Shown here piece by piece: positions 9,249 through 18,449 of a stretch of 64,000 nt of DNA. The notes beneath the pieces were generated by a model. The model did not search any database and had not been told where the DNA came from. It saw nothing but the letters and a program-made list of their open reading frames with translations. The stretch is from Leptospira sp. WS39.C2 (GTDB taxonomy: Bacteria; Spirochaetota; Leptospiria; Leptospirales; Leptospiraceae), in NCBI RefSeq assembly GCF_040833965.1, contig NZ_CP162142.1, positions 1,179,501-1,243,500 of the forward strand, written 5' to 3'. A program made the translations under genes and the position numbers. Numbering within the stretch: position 1 is the stretch's first letter; each line of letters opens with the position of its first letter.

Positions 9249-10604
9249 ATGCCAATGTTCCGGTCCATTCGAAACGCCATTTATTCTGTTTATTGTATCC
9301 GTGACCAATTTCCGAAGTACATGTCAGAACTCCTTTTGGAAGAAGAGGCAATGGGTGCCCTTTTTGCTGTTCGGTTTCGGTATGTGATTGGATTTGCTCT
9401 GATCGCCAGTGCCATAGCAAACATTAGTAATATTGAAACCATTTGGGGGTATTTGGTTAATTTTATTGGTATCAGCATATATTTTATCAACACATTTGTA
9501 CATTTGCATATTCTAAAAAAGAAAAATAGCCATTGGAAAACTAAATATGATTACATCAGTCTTTTTATAGACAATCTATTGATTACGATGACCATCCTGA
9601 ATTGGTATTGGATCAAAGGGAATGGAAATCCTAATTTTTTGGTGAAAACCCCTCTTATGATTTTTTACCTTCTGCCCCTTTCGTTATGTTTGTTCCAATA
9701 CCGTTTTTCACTCGTAGTTTTCTCCTTTGTTTGTTTTCTGATTAGTTATTATTCTTTTATCACTGCTGCCTTACTTGATCCAGATGCACTTGTGAGTTTG
9801 GATTGGACAAGCTATGTGTTAGGTGACGAGATCATTTTATTGGATGCCCTAGTTTCCAAACCAGTGATATATCTCATCCTAGTATTTGCAATTTCCTACG
9901 GAATCTTTCGTAGCCTTCGGATGTTACTCAAGTTTGCCGCCTCGGAAACACAAAAAACCACACTTTCTCGTTATTTTTCGCCAGATTTAGTATCGGAAAT
10001 TGTTTCTGACCCGGAAGTGATTGGAAGGGGGAAACGACAAAAAGTAACGGTTCTTTTCAGTGATATCCGTGGGTTCACTCAGTTTTCCGAACTTTTGGAC
10101 CCAGAAGAGTTATCTATTTTTTTAACTGAATTTAGAAGGAGGATGGTACGTGTGATCTTCCAAAACAAAGGTAGTTTGGATAAATTCATTGGTGATGCAG
10201 TGATGGTTACTTTTGGAACGCCCTTGCCATCCGAAATTCCAGGGGAAGATGCGAAAAACGCTGTGAGCGCCGCCAAGGCAATGTTAAGTGAACTAAAAAT
10301 ATGGAATGCCGAAAGAAAATCACTAGGACAAGTTGAAATCAAAATCGGAATAGGAATCCATTCAGGCGAAGTGTTTTGTGGGAGCATTGGCTCAGAAGAA
10401 AGAATGGAATATACTGTCATAGGAGATACAGTGAATACTGCCTCAAGGATTGAATCAGCATGTAAGGAAATTGGCTCTCCACTCCTTATATCGGAGGCGG
10501 TTTGGAATGAAATTGGAAGTCCGGATTTATGGCAGAAAAAGGAAGCGGTTCTTTTGCCTGGAAGGGAACAAAAAATAAATTTGTTTGCTTACCAAAATCT
10601 ATGA
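9249..10604 (+). CDS. Membrane-bound class III adenylate cyclase
   Basis: Predicted to make cAMP from ATP at the inner membrane. The N-terminal ~220 residues contain about six hydrophobic helices. After a short linker (SETQKTTLSRYFSPD) comes a class III cyclase domain. Its metal-binding aspartates are visible in LFSDIRGFT and KFIGDAVMVTFG. The Lys of LDKFIGD and the Asp of YTVIGDTVNTASRIE are the positions that select adenine over guanine, and the transition-state Asn and Arg are in NTASRIE. The start is uncertain: ATG at 9249 or 9255 is chosen, and the frame is open further upstream into the neighbouring promoter. It ends one base before the convergent HD-GYP-like gene. Two cyclic-nucleotide-binding proteins are encoded at 21980-23676. 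Confidence 0.88.
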   Translation: MPMFRSIRNAIYSVYCIRDQFPKYMSELLLEEEAMGALFAVRFRYVIGFALIASAIANISNIETIWGYLVNFIGISIYFINTFVHLHILKKKNSHWKTKYDYISLFIDNLLITMTILNWYWIKGNGNPNFLVKTPLMIFYLLPLSLCLFQYRFSLVVFSFVCFLISYYSFITAALLDPDALVSLDWTSYVLGDEIILLDALVSKPVIYLILVFAISYGIFRSLRMLLKFAASETQKTTLSRYFSPDLVSEIVSDPEVIGRGKRQKVTVLFSDIRGFTQFSELLDPEELSIFLTEFRRRMVRVIFQNKGSLDKFIGDAVMVTFGTPLPSEIPGEDAKNAVSAAKAMLSELKIWNAERKSLGQVEIKIGIGIHSGEVFCGSIGSEERMEYTVIGDTVNTASRIESACKEIGSPLLISEAVWNEIGSPDLWQKKEAVLLPGREQKINLFAYQNL

Positions 10605-10605
10605 T

Positions 10606-12078
10606 TTATGTATTAAGGTTTAATTTATAAACTGCTTCGTGTAAGGCGGGGTTTAACTCAGGATCAATAATATAAATCACACGTGTTGTTCCTGCTTGTA
10701 AGGCAAGGTCCATAATTGCTTTTCTTCTATCAATTTTGATTGTTTTCAAATCAAAGTCAGCAATTTTGAATTTGATACCTTTTTGAAAGACTGGATTGAT
10801 GCTACAAATCCTTTGGAGTTTGGGTCTTGTTTGGTAACGCCCCACTTCCAAAACGAGACAAATATCAAAATGAGCTCGTTTTTCTGAATCTACAGATGCT
10901 GTGATCACAAAGTCACCAAAATTGATGATGTTTTCGTTATTGGTAAGCGAACTTCCTACATAATCAAGTAGGTGGCGTATATTTTTATTGCTATAAGAAA
11001 AAAATGAATCATTTAAGATCATCTTAAGTGCAGTAGAAGATTTAAATGCTGGTCTCCAAGGTTGGTTAGATGTAAGAGAAGAATACTCACTTGCAAGAGA
11101 AAGTATAGCAATGTCTTCTTCGAAACTAGAAGTAGTGACATTGTTTTCTTGCAGATGTAACTGCAGTTCGATGTCTTGTGTGATCCTTTCTTTACCCACT
11201 TCCTTATTGTATTTATCACGAACTGACATGAGTTTGGTGAAAAGAGATCTTGGGTCTGGAAAATTATTATTCACACCATTGCCACGATACGGTCTGTGAT
11301 GGTTTAAGATAAGAGTCCGCACATGGGATTCCACTTCGGGAGCAGGAAGGGTCATTAAATAACTAATGATAGGATGTTGTTGGACAACTGCGTATTCTTC
11401 TTTTGTAAGTTTGGGAGTTTGTTTTACTTCTAGTCTGGAATATCCGACATCCATTAGGTAACTTGCCATCATTAAACTCAAATGGTCTTTCTTATTGGAT
11501 TCTTCTTTGCCTTCATTGACAATTTTACGAGTCCGAACTTTCATTCCCATCGCAACAACCGTACGTTTGGTCATTAGTTCCGACTCAACAGAAACTCCGG
11601 CTACACTTAGAATCTCTAAAATATTAAATATGCCTAATTCAAAATCAGGATTACTCGTAAAATCGGTGAGAAGTTCATTCACCGAGTTTTGTACAAAAAC
11701 AGCTTGGTCAGAGGAAAATGATGTTTTGCGTAAATCTTCAATTAACGCCTGTGATTGTTTTGCGAAACGAGCTGTTTTTTCAATGTCGAATAATTTTGTA
11801 GTTCGACCTGGTTCTAAGTAAGGTTTATCGGCACCATTAGGTTTTGATTTTTTTAGTTCGGAGATTAAAAAGTAAACTCCTTGCATTTCAAACTTTAAAA
11901 GTTTTCCAAAGTCTGCTTCCGTTGGATTTCTTTTTTTATGAATTAATATTTGTCCGTCTTTATTGTATAAATCGAGAGGGATGTTTTGGTTTTTACGAAA
12001 ACTATTTAATGATTCTTCGGTTAACTCAAATTTTGCGAGCTTTTCTCTAGGTACTATATTTGTATCATTTGTGCTCAT
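10606..12078 (-). CDS. Degenerate HD-GYP-domain protein, probable non-catalytic relative of c-di-GMP phosphodiesterases
   Basis: 490 aa. The central region (about residues 200-290) has the HD-GYP layout, but the metal-binding HD is replaced by YLMDVGY (the H is lost). The HHE/GYP segment reads LNHHRPYRGNGVN, so the second half keeps HH and G but not E or GYP. A signalling or structural role is more likely than hydrolysis. The N-terminal ~110 residues resemble the small domain that often precedes HD-GYP (KDGQILIHKKRN, GVYFLI). The C-terminal ~170 residues are unassigned. No signal peptide or membrane segment is seen. The start is ATG at 12078, with a weak GGATG upstream. It is convergent with the cyclase gene, one base apart. 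Confidence 0.72.
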   Translation of the reverse strand: MSTNDTNIVPREKLAKFELTEESLNSFRKNQNIPLDLYNKDGQILIHKKRNPTEADFGKLLKFEMQGVYFLISELKKSKPNGADKPYLEPGRTTKLFDIEKTARFAKQSQALIEDLRKTSFSSDQAVFVQNSVNELLTDFTSNPDFELGIFNILEILSVAGVSVESELMTKRTVVAMGMKVRTRKIVNEGKEESNKKDHLSLMMASYLMDVGYSRLEVKQTPKLTKEEYAVVQQHPIISYLMTLPAPEVESHVRTLILNHHRPYRGNGVNNNFPDPRSLFTKLMSVRDKYNKEVGKERITQDIELQLHLQENNVTTSSFEEDIAILSLASEYSSLTSNQPWRPAFKSSTALKMILNDSFFSYSNKNIRHLLDYVGSSLTNNENIINFGDFVITASVDSEKRAHFDICLVLEVGRYQTRPKLQRICSINPVFQKGIKFKIADFDLKTIKIDRRKAIMDLALQAGTTRVIYIIDPELNPALHEAVYKLNLNT

Positions 12079-12451
12079 TGGTAACTACATCCATTTGACT
12101 AAATAAACTTTATGAATGTTTAGGCGATGATGTTACTTGTTCCTTAAATTGTAAATTCATTCCTTTGTTTTCAATTTCATTTTTATATTTAGGGAATTTC
12201 CGTAAGTATAAATACTAAAGCATAGTAGTGGATGTTCTAGATCTCGTAACAATTGTAACCAATCGTATAAAGATATGTCAGAAAGGAAATATCTGCTAAT
12301 ATACGTTAGTTTATCTACTCATGTATGACAACAGAATCTATTTTTGTGTGAGAATTTATGTTCGTTTTTGAAACAAAATGGACTAATCTAATGCATTTCC
12401 CATTGATTTTTTCGTTTACAGTTTCAGGAAAAGTACGAAAAAATCTTCTCT
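12079..12451. other. 373-bp intergenic region between divergent genes
   Basis: No gene is visible on either strand. It must hold the promoters of the HD-GYP-like gene (minus) and the acyl-CoA dehydrogenase (plus), but I cannot point to convincing -35/-10 pairs. It contains three short dyads: ACAATTGT (12249-12256), AGATAT-N12-ATATCT (12271-12294) and CTAA-N6-TTAG (12296-12309). These could be protein-binding sites or chance in AT-rich DNA. Confidence 0.5.
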
Positions 12452-13636
12452 ATGAGTATTGTTACATCCAAAAAATCTTCTTATGATTTATTCAATCCAA
12501 CCGAAGACCACTTAAGCCTACGCCAATCGGTAGCTTCTTTTGCTGAACGTGAACTTGATGAACAAGCGAAAGAAAATGATGAAACAGAATCTTTCAATGA
12601 AATGTTATTCAAACGTCTTGGGTCTGAACTTGGAATCTTTGGAATCACTGTACCTGAGGAAGAAGGGGGCCATGGACTTGATCCACTTGCTTCTGTGATC
12701 ATCCACGAAGAGATGAGTCGTTTTGATCCAGGCTTTACCTTGTCATATTTAGCACATGAAGTTTTATTTGTGAATAATTTCTTTTATAGTTCGAATGCTT
12801 CTCAAAGAGCTCGATACCTGAGTAAGGTCATAACTGGCGAATGGATTGGTGGTATGGGGATGACAGAACCTGGTGCGGGTACTGACGTTTTGGGTATGAC
12901 AACAAATGCCGTAAAAAAGGGAGACCGTTATATCATAAACGGGGTCAAACAATACATCACCAATGGGTCCGTTGGACAAGTGTTTGTTTTATACACAAAG
13001 TTAGAAAAAACCGCAAAAAAAATGACTTCGTTCGTAATCGAGTCGTCTTACAAGGGTTTTTCGGTTGGTAAAAAAGAAGAAAAGATGGGAATGCGTTCCT
13101 CCCCCACAACACAACTTGTATTTGAAGACATGGAAGTTCCGGAAGAAAACCTACTTGGGGAAGAAAACGGTGCTATAACTCACATGATGCGAAATTTAGA
13201 AATAGAACGTGTGACACTCGCAGCACAATCATTAGGAATTGCTCGTCGTTGTGTGGACATTATGTGTGATTATACAGTTCGGCATAGGGAAGCCTTTGGG
13301 AAAAAACTGATGGAATTTGGTCAAATCCAAAGGTTGGTTGCTGAGTCGTATGCAGACTACCAAGCGGCAAGAGCACTTGTTTACCAAGTGGCAAGTGAAC
13401 TGGGACCAGATGTTCGTAACTCTCTTGGTGCAGCTTCGGCAAAACTTGTGGCAACACAAATGGCAGAAAGAGTTTCAAGAAACGCAATACAGGTATTAGG
13501 TGGATATGGATATTGTCGTGAGTATCCAGTGGAAAGGCTCCATAGAGATGCCATCCTCCTTAGTATTGGAGGCGGAACAAACGAAGCCATGCAAAAAAAC
13601 ATTGCCAGTGACTTAAAAAAACTTTGGTCAGAGTGA
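12452..13636 (+). CDS. Acyl-CoA dehydrogenase, isovaleryl-CoA dehydrogenase-like active site
   Basis: FAD enzyme that introduces the alpha-beta double bond into an acyl-CoA and hands electrons to ETF. The 394-aa protein has the N-terminal helical domain, the middle beta domain with GGMGMTEPGAGTD (about residue 130) and the C-terminal helical domain with REAFGKKLMEFGQIQ, LGGYGYCREYPVERLHRD and IGGGTNEAMQ. The usual short/medium-chain catalytic Glu near the C-terminus is Gly here (GGGTNE). A Glu is present in RNLEIERVTLA, the position used by isovaleryl-CoA dehydrogenase, so a branched-chain substrate is plausible. The ATG at 12452 lacks a clear ribosome-binding site. Its partner ETF is encoded at 6218-7949. 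Confidence 0.92.
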   Translation: MSIVTSKKSSYDLFNPTEDHLSLRQSVASFAERELDEQAKENDETESFNEMLFKRLGSELGIFGITVPEEEGGHGLDPLASVIIHEEMSRFDPGFTLSYLAHEVLFVNNFFYSSNASQRARYLSKVITGEWIGGMGMTEPGAGTDVLGMTTNAVKKGDRYIINGVKQYITNGSVGQVFVLYTKLEKTAKKMTSFVIESSYKGFSVGKKEEKMGMRSSPTTQLVFEDMEVPEENLLGEENGAITHMMRNLEIERVTLAAQSLGIARRCVDIMCDYTVRHREAFGKKLMEFGQIQRLVAESYADYQAARALVYQVASELGPDVRNSLGAASAKLVATQMAERVSRNAIQVLGGYGYCREYPVERLHRDAILLSIGGGTNEAMQKNIASDLKKLWSE

Positions 13637-13699
13637 GGAATTCTGAGCGATAGATAAAACTTTTACCCATTCTATTTTCACAAACAGTCTACTGGATAC

Positions 13700-15298
13700 A
13701 TGGAAAGAGAATGGGATGTCATTGTCCTCGGGTCTGGACTTGGGGGATTGAGTGCGGCATTATCCTTTGCAAACAAAGGCAAACGTGTACTAGTCCTCGA
13801 AAAAAGTATCTCTCCAGGTGGTTGTGCTTCTAGTTTTTTAAAAAAAGGATACCTGTTTGAATCGGGGGCAACTACCCTTGTGGGTTTTGAACCTGGCCTT
13901 CCTATGGATCGTCTTGTCAAAGAACTAGGCATCCAATTTCCACTCCTTCCCATCGAACGGTCCATGGTCGTGCACTTAGGGAATCACACGATCGAAAGAT
14001 TTAAGGACAGAAAACTTTGGATTAAAGAAGTTTTACGTGTGTTTGGTGGTGGTTTCCGAATGGTTCTTTTTTGGAAACTTTGTTATTTTGTATCCGACAG
14101 ACTTTGGAATTTGTCAGCACGATACAAATTTTTTCCATTTCGTAAATTTAGAGACATTTGGAATACTTTGTGCGTCTTTCGTCCATTGGACTTAGTTGTG
14201 TTTTGTGTTTCCTTCTTATCCGTACGATTTGTACAAAAAATATTCTTTTTACATAAAAATTTAAAGTGGATTCAGTTTTTAGATGAACAACTTCTCATTA
14301 CGAACCAAACCACATCTAAAAGTGCACCTTTTTCAATGGCTGCTGCTGGCCTTACCTATCCAAATTTACAAAACTACATTGTATCCGGTGGGATGGTGGA
14401 ACTTTCTCGTGTTCTTATTTCTCGTTTACGTGAGTTAGGAGGTGAGTTTCTCACCAAACAAGAAGTCATACATTTTGCAAAACAACAGAACCTAGCCGCC
14501 AACTGGGAAGTGAAAACAAAAAATAGAGATCTCAATGTTTTTACTGCACCTATCCTCGTTTCAAACCTTCCCATCTGGAATTTGGTGAAACTAACTGACT
14601 CCTTACCTCGATTGTATATCCAAGCCAAATCAATGGAAACTGGAATCTGGGGGGCATTTACCATGGGGATTGTCCTTCGTTTGGAATCGGATATTTTATT
14701 GGGAGAAAAGGAATGCCTCCACCACCAAATCCATTTGGATGAGGCATTGCCTTATGGAGGTGGACAATCAGTTTTTGTATCATTATCGCATCCAGATGAT
14801 CCCGAAAGATCGAAAGAGGGAACCCGCATTCTTTCACTTTCCACCCATCTTTCAGAACCAGAATCTTGGAAACGAGATCAGGATTATCCAAAAAAGAAAA
14901 AAGAAATTGAAACTATATTACTTACTGCATTAGAAAAATCTTTTCCCTGGTTTTTCCGCGAGAAAATTGTTTTTTACCACTCAGGAACACCTGTTACATG
15001 GCAAACATGGACGGGGCGAAAATGGGGTAGAGTGGGGGGAATCCCATCCTCTTATTTTTTCAATCCATTTCGTATGCTATCCAATCGTTCCGAGGACCCG
15101 ACTCTTTTACTAACGGGGGATACTGTGTATCCTGGACAAGGCATCCCCGCTGTTGTCCTTGGTGGACTAAATGCAGTTGAACAATTCTACCAGGGGAAAG
15201 TTCGGTTGATTTCCGAACCGAATCCTAGACCCTGGGCGAAACGATGGTACGCCTTCCGAAGATTCATATCAAAGTTCCAGGAACATCCGCCAATTTAG
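13700..15298 (+). CDS. FAD-dependent desaturase/isomerase of the phytoene dehydrogenase (CrtI/CrtISO) superfamily
   Basis: 532 aa with an N-terminal dinucleotide fold (VLGSGLGGLSAALSFANKG, then VLVLEKSISPGGCASS) and the C-terminal FAD motif GDTVYPGQGIPAVVLGGLNA. This pairing is characteristic of carotenoid desaturases, CrtISO and retinol-saturase-like proteins. Residues ~110-190 form a hydrophobic, aromatic-rich insertion (FRMVLFWKLCYFVSD, LDLVVFCVSFLSV) that may bind membrane or lipid substrate. No other carotenoid gene is in the window, so the substrate is unknown. The start is ATG at 13700. The last 55 bp overlap thrB in another frame. Confidence 0.82.
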   Translation: MEREWDVIVLGSGLGGLSAALSFANKGKRVLVLEKSISPGGCASSFLKKGYLFESGATTLVGFEPGLPMDRLVKELGIQFPLLPIERSMVVHLGNHTIERFKDRKLWIKEVLRVFGGGFRMVLFWKLCYFVSDRLWNLSARYKFFPFRKFRDIWNTLCVFRPLDLVVFCVSFLSVRFVQKIFFLHKNLKWIQFLDEQLLITNQTTSKSAPFSMAAAGLTYPNLQNYIVSGGMVELSRVLISRLRELGGEFLTKQEVIHFAKQQNLAANWEVKTKNRDLNVFTAPILVSNLPIWNLVKLTDSLPRLYIQAKSMETGIWGAFTMGIVLRLESDILLGEKECLHHQIHLDEALPYGGGQSVFVSLSHPDDPERSKEGTRILSLSTHLSEPESWKRDQDYPKKKKEIETILLTALEKSFPWFFREKIVFYHSGTPVTWQTWTGRKWGRVGGIPSSYFFNPFRMLSNRSEDPTLLLTGDTVYPGQGIPAVVLGGLNAVEQFYQGKVRLISEPNPRPWAKRWYAFRRFISKFQEHPPI

Positions 15299-16197
15299 GT
15301 CCAGGGTTTGACCTAATGGGGCTTGCCTTGGACATTCACAATGAATTTGAATTCCAATTTTCTAAAGAAATAACAGAAACCAAAACAGAATTAAAAAATG
15401 GAAAACCTTTACCGTTTTCTAAAAAAGAAGATTTGGTGGAACAATCTTATCGTTCTTATTTTGAAAAATTTGCACCAAATTTAGAAGTCCCACCTTATCA
15501 TTGTAAAATGACCCTCGAACTTCCCCTCAAAGGTGGTCTTGGTTCCAGTGCCTCTGCTATCGTTGCGGGATTGTGTTTGGCAAAAGAAGTTCATAAACGA
15601 ATGGAAAAGGATAGTCTTCCATCGGAACAAGAATTCACACAATATTTAGCAGAGTTTGAAGGTCACCCTGATAATACTTTACCAGCCTACCTTGGTGGAT
15701 TTGTTTTCGCATACTCGACATTTGGTGAGCCAGTTCGTTATTTTCGAAAAAAATTCCCTTCTTCAATTTCGATTTTTGTCCTCACTCCTGAATTTTTTGT
15801 TTCCACCGAAGAATCGAGAAAGGCACTTCCAAAAACTTATGTGACTTCTGATGTAATCTTTAACCTTTCTCGCATAGGTGCTTGGATGCATTTTTTAGAC
15901 AAAAGAAAGTTTGGTGATCTTATTGTTGGTTTGGAAGATAAGATGCATACTCCATATAGAATTCCGAATTCTTCCCCTCTCTTTCCTTTAGCGGACACTT
16001 TAAAACAAGAAGGAATTGGTTATTGTTTGTCAGGTTCTGGCCCAAGTTTGTTACTCTTTTTAGAACGAAAGACTGTTAAAACAAAACAAAATGAATTGGA
16101 ATCAAAAGTGGCAAAAGTCATGAAAGAGGCTGGGATCACTTACAGTTTTCGTCGAGTCAAACCAGATGGAATGGGTGTTCGGATTCAGGTCAAATGA
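15244..16197 (+). CDS. thrB: Homoserine kinase
   Basis: GHMP-family kinase that phosphorylates L-homoserine to O-phosphohomoserine in threonine synthesis. The 317-aa protein starts with the family's KVPGTSANLGPGFDLMGLAL block, has the ATP-binding loop LPLKGGLGSSASAIVAGL (about residue 95), then EFEGHPDNTLPAYLGGFVF, and a C-terminal SGSGPSLLLF motif. All match ThrB. The ATG at 15244 lies inside the end of the preceding desaturase gene (55-bp overlap) and has only a weak GGGCGA upstream, so translation is probably coupled. Confidence 0.93.
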   Translation: MVRLPKIHIKVPGTSANLGPGFDLMGLALDIHNEFEFQFSKEITETKTELKNGKPLPFSKKEDLVEQSYRSYFEKFAPNLEVPPYHCKMTLELPLKGGLGSSASAIVAGLCLAKEVHKRMEKDSLPSEQEFTQYLAEFEGHPDNTLPAYLGGFVFAYSTFGEPVRYFRKKFPSSISIFVLTPEFFVSTEESRKALPKTYVTSDVIFNLSRIGAWMHFLDKRKFGDLIVGLEDKMHTPYRIPNSSPLFPLADTLKQEGIGYCLSGSGPSLLLFLERKTVKTKQNELESKVAKVMKEAGITYSFRRVKPDGMGVRIQVK

Positions 16198-16249
16198 CAA
16201 TCGGACGTGTTTTTTGGAATTATAATGTTTTGGATAAAAAAGTCTTTTT

Positions 16250-16888
16250 TTAATCTTCTTCAGCACCTTCTTCTTTTCCAAATCCATAGACATCTCCCCG
16301 AAATCGAAGTTTTCTGTTGATTCCTGGTTGGATTTTTCCCACTTCAAAGGTAAACTTCATCCTTTCCTTTCCAGATCTATTGAAATAAAAAGAGGATGTG
16401 AGAGAGATTTCAATAAAATTGACCATTCGATCTTTTGTGATTTTATCGGAGATACGAAATTCTGCAGGATGTCCTATGATTTCGTAAGAATCAAAGGTTT
16501 CTTTTGATTCCATTTTACCATAATGTTCCATCCTTGGTGGTTTATAGAAACTAGGTCCGTTTTTTAAAACGGTGATTGTATAATCTTCGCTATCTCTACT
16601 TTTTTTGAACTGGAAGATGAGGTGGTCTTCGGTGATGGCATTACATCGAGTTGCAAGTTGTCCCGTTTTGCATCCTACATGGAAACTCGCAAATCGAGAG
16701 AGTTCATCTACGACTAAATCATACTTATCTCCCGTTTGGACTGGGATAAACCGATCGGATTCTTTTCGGAGAAAAATCGGATGTATGAATTGGTTGTACA
16801 CAACAAAACCTAGTCCTAAAATTGAGAAGGTTAAAACCCCACTGAGGACTAGGACAAAACTATCTAAGATCGCAATGCTTAAAAACAA
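16250..16888 (-). CDS. Hypothetical protein with one N-terminal membrane helix
   Basis: 212 aa, not recognised. One hydrophobic helix lies near the N-terminus (about residues 3-32, FVLVLSGVLTFSILGLGFVVY). The rest is a soluble, beta-rich domain (VDELSRFASFHVGCKTGQ, YEIIGHPAEFRI, FIEISLTSSFYF), probably outside the cytoplasm or facing it from an anchor. The C-terminus is acidic. The domain resembles small PilZ-like or adhesion-type beta domains only in a vague way, and no residue motif supports either. The start is TTG at 16888, with AAGG five bases upstream. It follows directly on the 105-aa gene (stop to start 2 bp), so the two are co-transcribed. Confidence 0.75.
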   Translation of the reverse strand: MFLSIAILDSFVLVLSGVLTFSILGLGFVVYNQFIHPIFLRKESDRFIPVQTGDKYDLVVDELSRFASFHVGCKTGQLATRCNAITEDHLIFQFKKSRDSEDYTITVLKNGPSFYKPPRMEHYGKMESKETFDSYEIIGHPAEFRISDKITKDRMVNFIEISLTSSFYFNRSGKERMKFTFEVGKIQPGINRKLRFRGDVYGFGKEEGAEED

Positions 16889-16890
16889 AC

Positions 16891-17208
16891 TTACCTTTTT
16901 GTATCAACCTTATGGTTATTTGGTTCTGCCAGAGGTGTCCTTGTGACAAGTGATAAAAGGTCTTTCACTTCTTCTGGAGAAATGATTTGGTTTAGTTTTT
17001 CCTCTAGAGAAGCAGGAGTTGGTTTTAAGACAAGATCTTCTGGTTTCACTTTTGATTCCATTTTGGATTTGTCCACAACCGGTGTTTGTTCCGTGTTTGT
17101 TTTTTTAGGGAAAGATTCCTTTCCTTCCTCCGATTGTTTTCCCGTATGAGTGGGTAAGGTAGGGGGGATGGATTGGCCGGGATTCCCTTGGATATTAATT
17201 GTATTCAT
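16891..17208 (-). CDS. Small hypothetical protein, low-complexity N-terminus
   Basis: 105 aa, not recognised. The first ~65 residues are Pro/Thr/Lys/Glu-rich and look disordered. The last 40 look helical (SLEEKLNQIISPEEVKDLLSL). No signal peptide or membrane segment is seen. ATG at 17208 is chosen over the in-frame TTG at 17217 because GGAGG lies ten bases before the ATG but only one base before the TTG. It forms a two-gene unit with the membrane-anchored hypothetical protein downstream. Confidence 0.68.
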   Translation of the reverse strand: MNTINIQGNPGQSIPPTLPTHTGKQSEEGKESFPKKTNTEQTPVVDKSKMESKVKPEDLVLKPTPASLEEKLNQIISPEEVKDLLSLVTRTPLAEPNNHKVDTKR

Positions 17209-17335
17209 AGTTCCCAAACCTCCGTGTTCAGGATCGACATTTGAAGAAAAAACTTTCCTTTTCCCTCCCTCAGATTTTCGGTCTTTTCTCCCATCGCTTT
17301 AGCGAAAATCGCAATATTTTTTAGGATTTTTCCGT

Positions 17336-18421
17336 TTGATTGCCCGCTTTATGGCCGGGAAGCTGGCAGAGATGGAAAATAATTTTAAATCCTGGATGGC
17401 TAATCCCATCTCTAAAATCTTCATAGGGACCAATTTGGTCTTTGCCGTGCTTTTTTTTGTCAGTGTTCCTTCCTTTGTGAAAGAATACGTCACTAGGGAT
17501 GCAGTGAGCATCGGAGGAAAAAAATACGACTTACGTGATGTAAAAGAATCATCACCGATTGCTTATTCTAAATTCCAGACCGAATACAAATCACTTCTTA
17601 AAAATACGTTTGGGGAATTTGCCCAAGACAAATTATTCGAGTTAGTTGCAAAAGATAAAAACATCAAACCTGCCGATGTTTTGAATGAAGGTTTAGTTTT
17701 AAGAGAACCGTCAGAAGAAGAAATTTTAACTGTTTATATGTCAAACAAAGAACAGTTAGGTGGAAAGTCTTTGGCAGAAACGAAAGACAAAATTGTAGGT
17801 TTTCTAAAAAACCAACAAGAACAAGAACATAGCCGTAATAAATACAGAGAAATCATTTCCAAATACCCAGTAGATTTTTTAATCAAAGAACCGGACATCG
17901 TTCGTGTGACTGTAGATGAGAAAAATAACCCAAGTATTGGACCAAAAGACGCTAAAATCACAGTGATCGAATTTTCTGATTTCGAATGTCCTTTCTGCAA
18001 ACGAAGCCAAGAAGTAAATAGACAACTGAGAGAAAAATACAAAGGCCAAATTCGATGGGTGTTCCGTGACTTCCCTTTGCCTTTTCACCAAGATGCGATG
18101 TATGCGCACATGGCAGCAAACTGTTCCATTGATGATGGAAAGTATTGGGAAGTATTTAATATTCTATTTGAAAACAGTGGAAACCTTAGTGTTAGTAATG
18201 TTGATGATTTAGTATTACAAGCAGGTGTATCTCAAAACAAATATAAATCCTGTATGGTGAATAAAGCTAAAATCAAAAGCGAAATTGAAGCCGATATCCA
18301 GGATGGTCAAAAGGTTGGAGTCAGTGGAACACCTGCTTTTTTCATCAATGGAATTTTTGTATCAGGTGCCTTACCTTTCGAAAACTTCGATGAGATCATC
18401 CAAAAAGAACTAAAACAATAA
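17336..18421 (+). CDS. Membrane-anchored DsbA-like thioredoxin-fold oxidoreductase
   Basis: About 361 aa. An N-terminal uncleaved membrane helix ([20 protein letters not shown]) anchors a periplasmic part. Residues ~55-185 form a helical region like the peptide-binding or SurA-N-like stretch seen in some DsbA fusions. The C-terminal ~170 residues are a DsbA-type thioredoxin domain with the active site [10 protein letters not shown] and the cis-Pro loop [12 protein letters not shown]. The expected role is thiol-disulfide exchange in the periplasm. The start is uncertain: TTG at 17336 (AGGA nine bases upstream), ATG at 17351 or ATG at 17372 (GGAAG nine bases upstream); all leave the helix intact. 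mdh follows after 28 bp. Confidence 0.85.
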   Translation: MIARFMAGKLAEMENNFKSWMANPISKIFIGTNLVFAVLFFVSVPSFVKEYVTRDAVSIGGKKYDLRDVKESSPIAYSKFQTEYKSLLKNTFGEFAQDKLFELVAKDKNIKPADVLNEGLVLREPSEEEILTVYMSNKEQLGGKSLAETKDKIVGFLKNQQEQEHSRNKYREIISKYPVDFLIKEPDIVRVTVDEKNNPSIGPKDAKITVIEFSDFECPFCKRSQEVNRQLREKYKGQIRWVFRDFPLPFHQDAMYAHMAANCSIDDGKYWEVFNILFENSGNLSVSNVDDLVLQAGVSQNKYKSCMVNKAKIKSEIEADIQDGQKVGVSGTPAFFINGIFVSGALPFENFDEIIQKELKQ

Positions 18422-18449
18422 AGATTATAAACCAAAAAGGAAAAATTAT

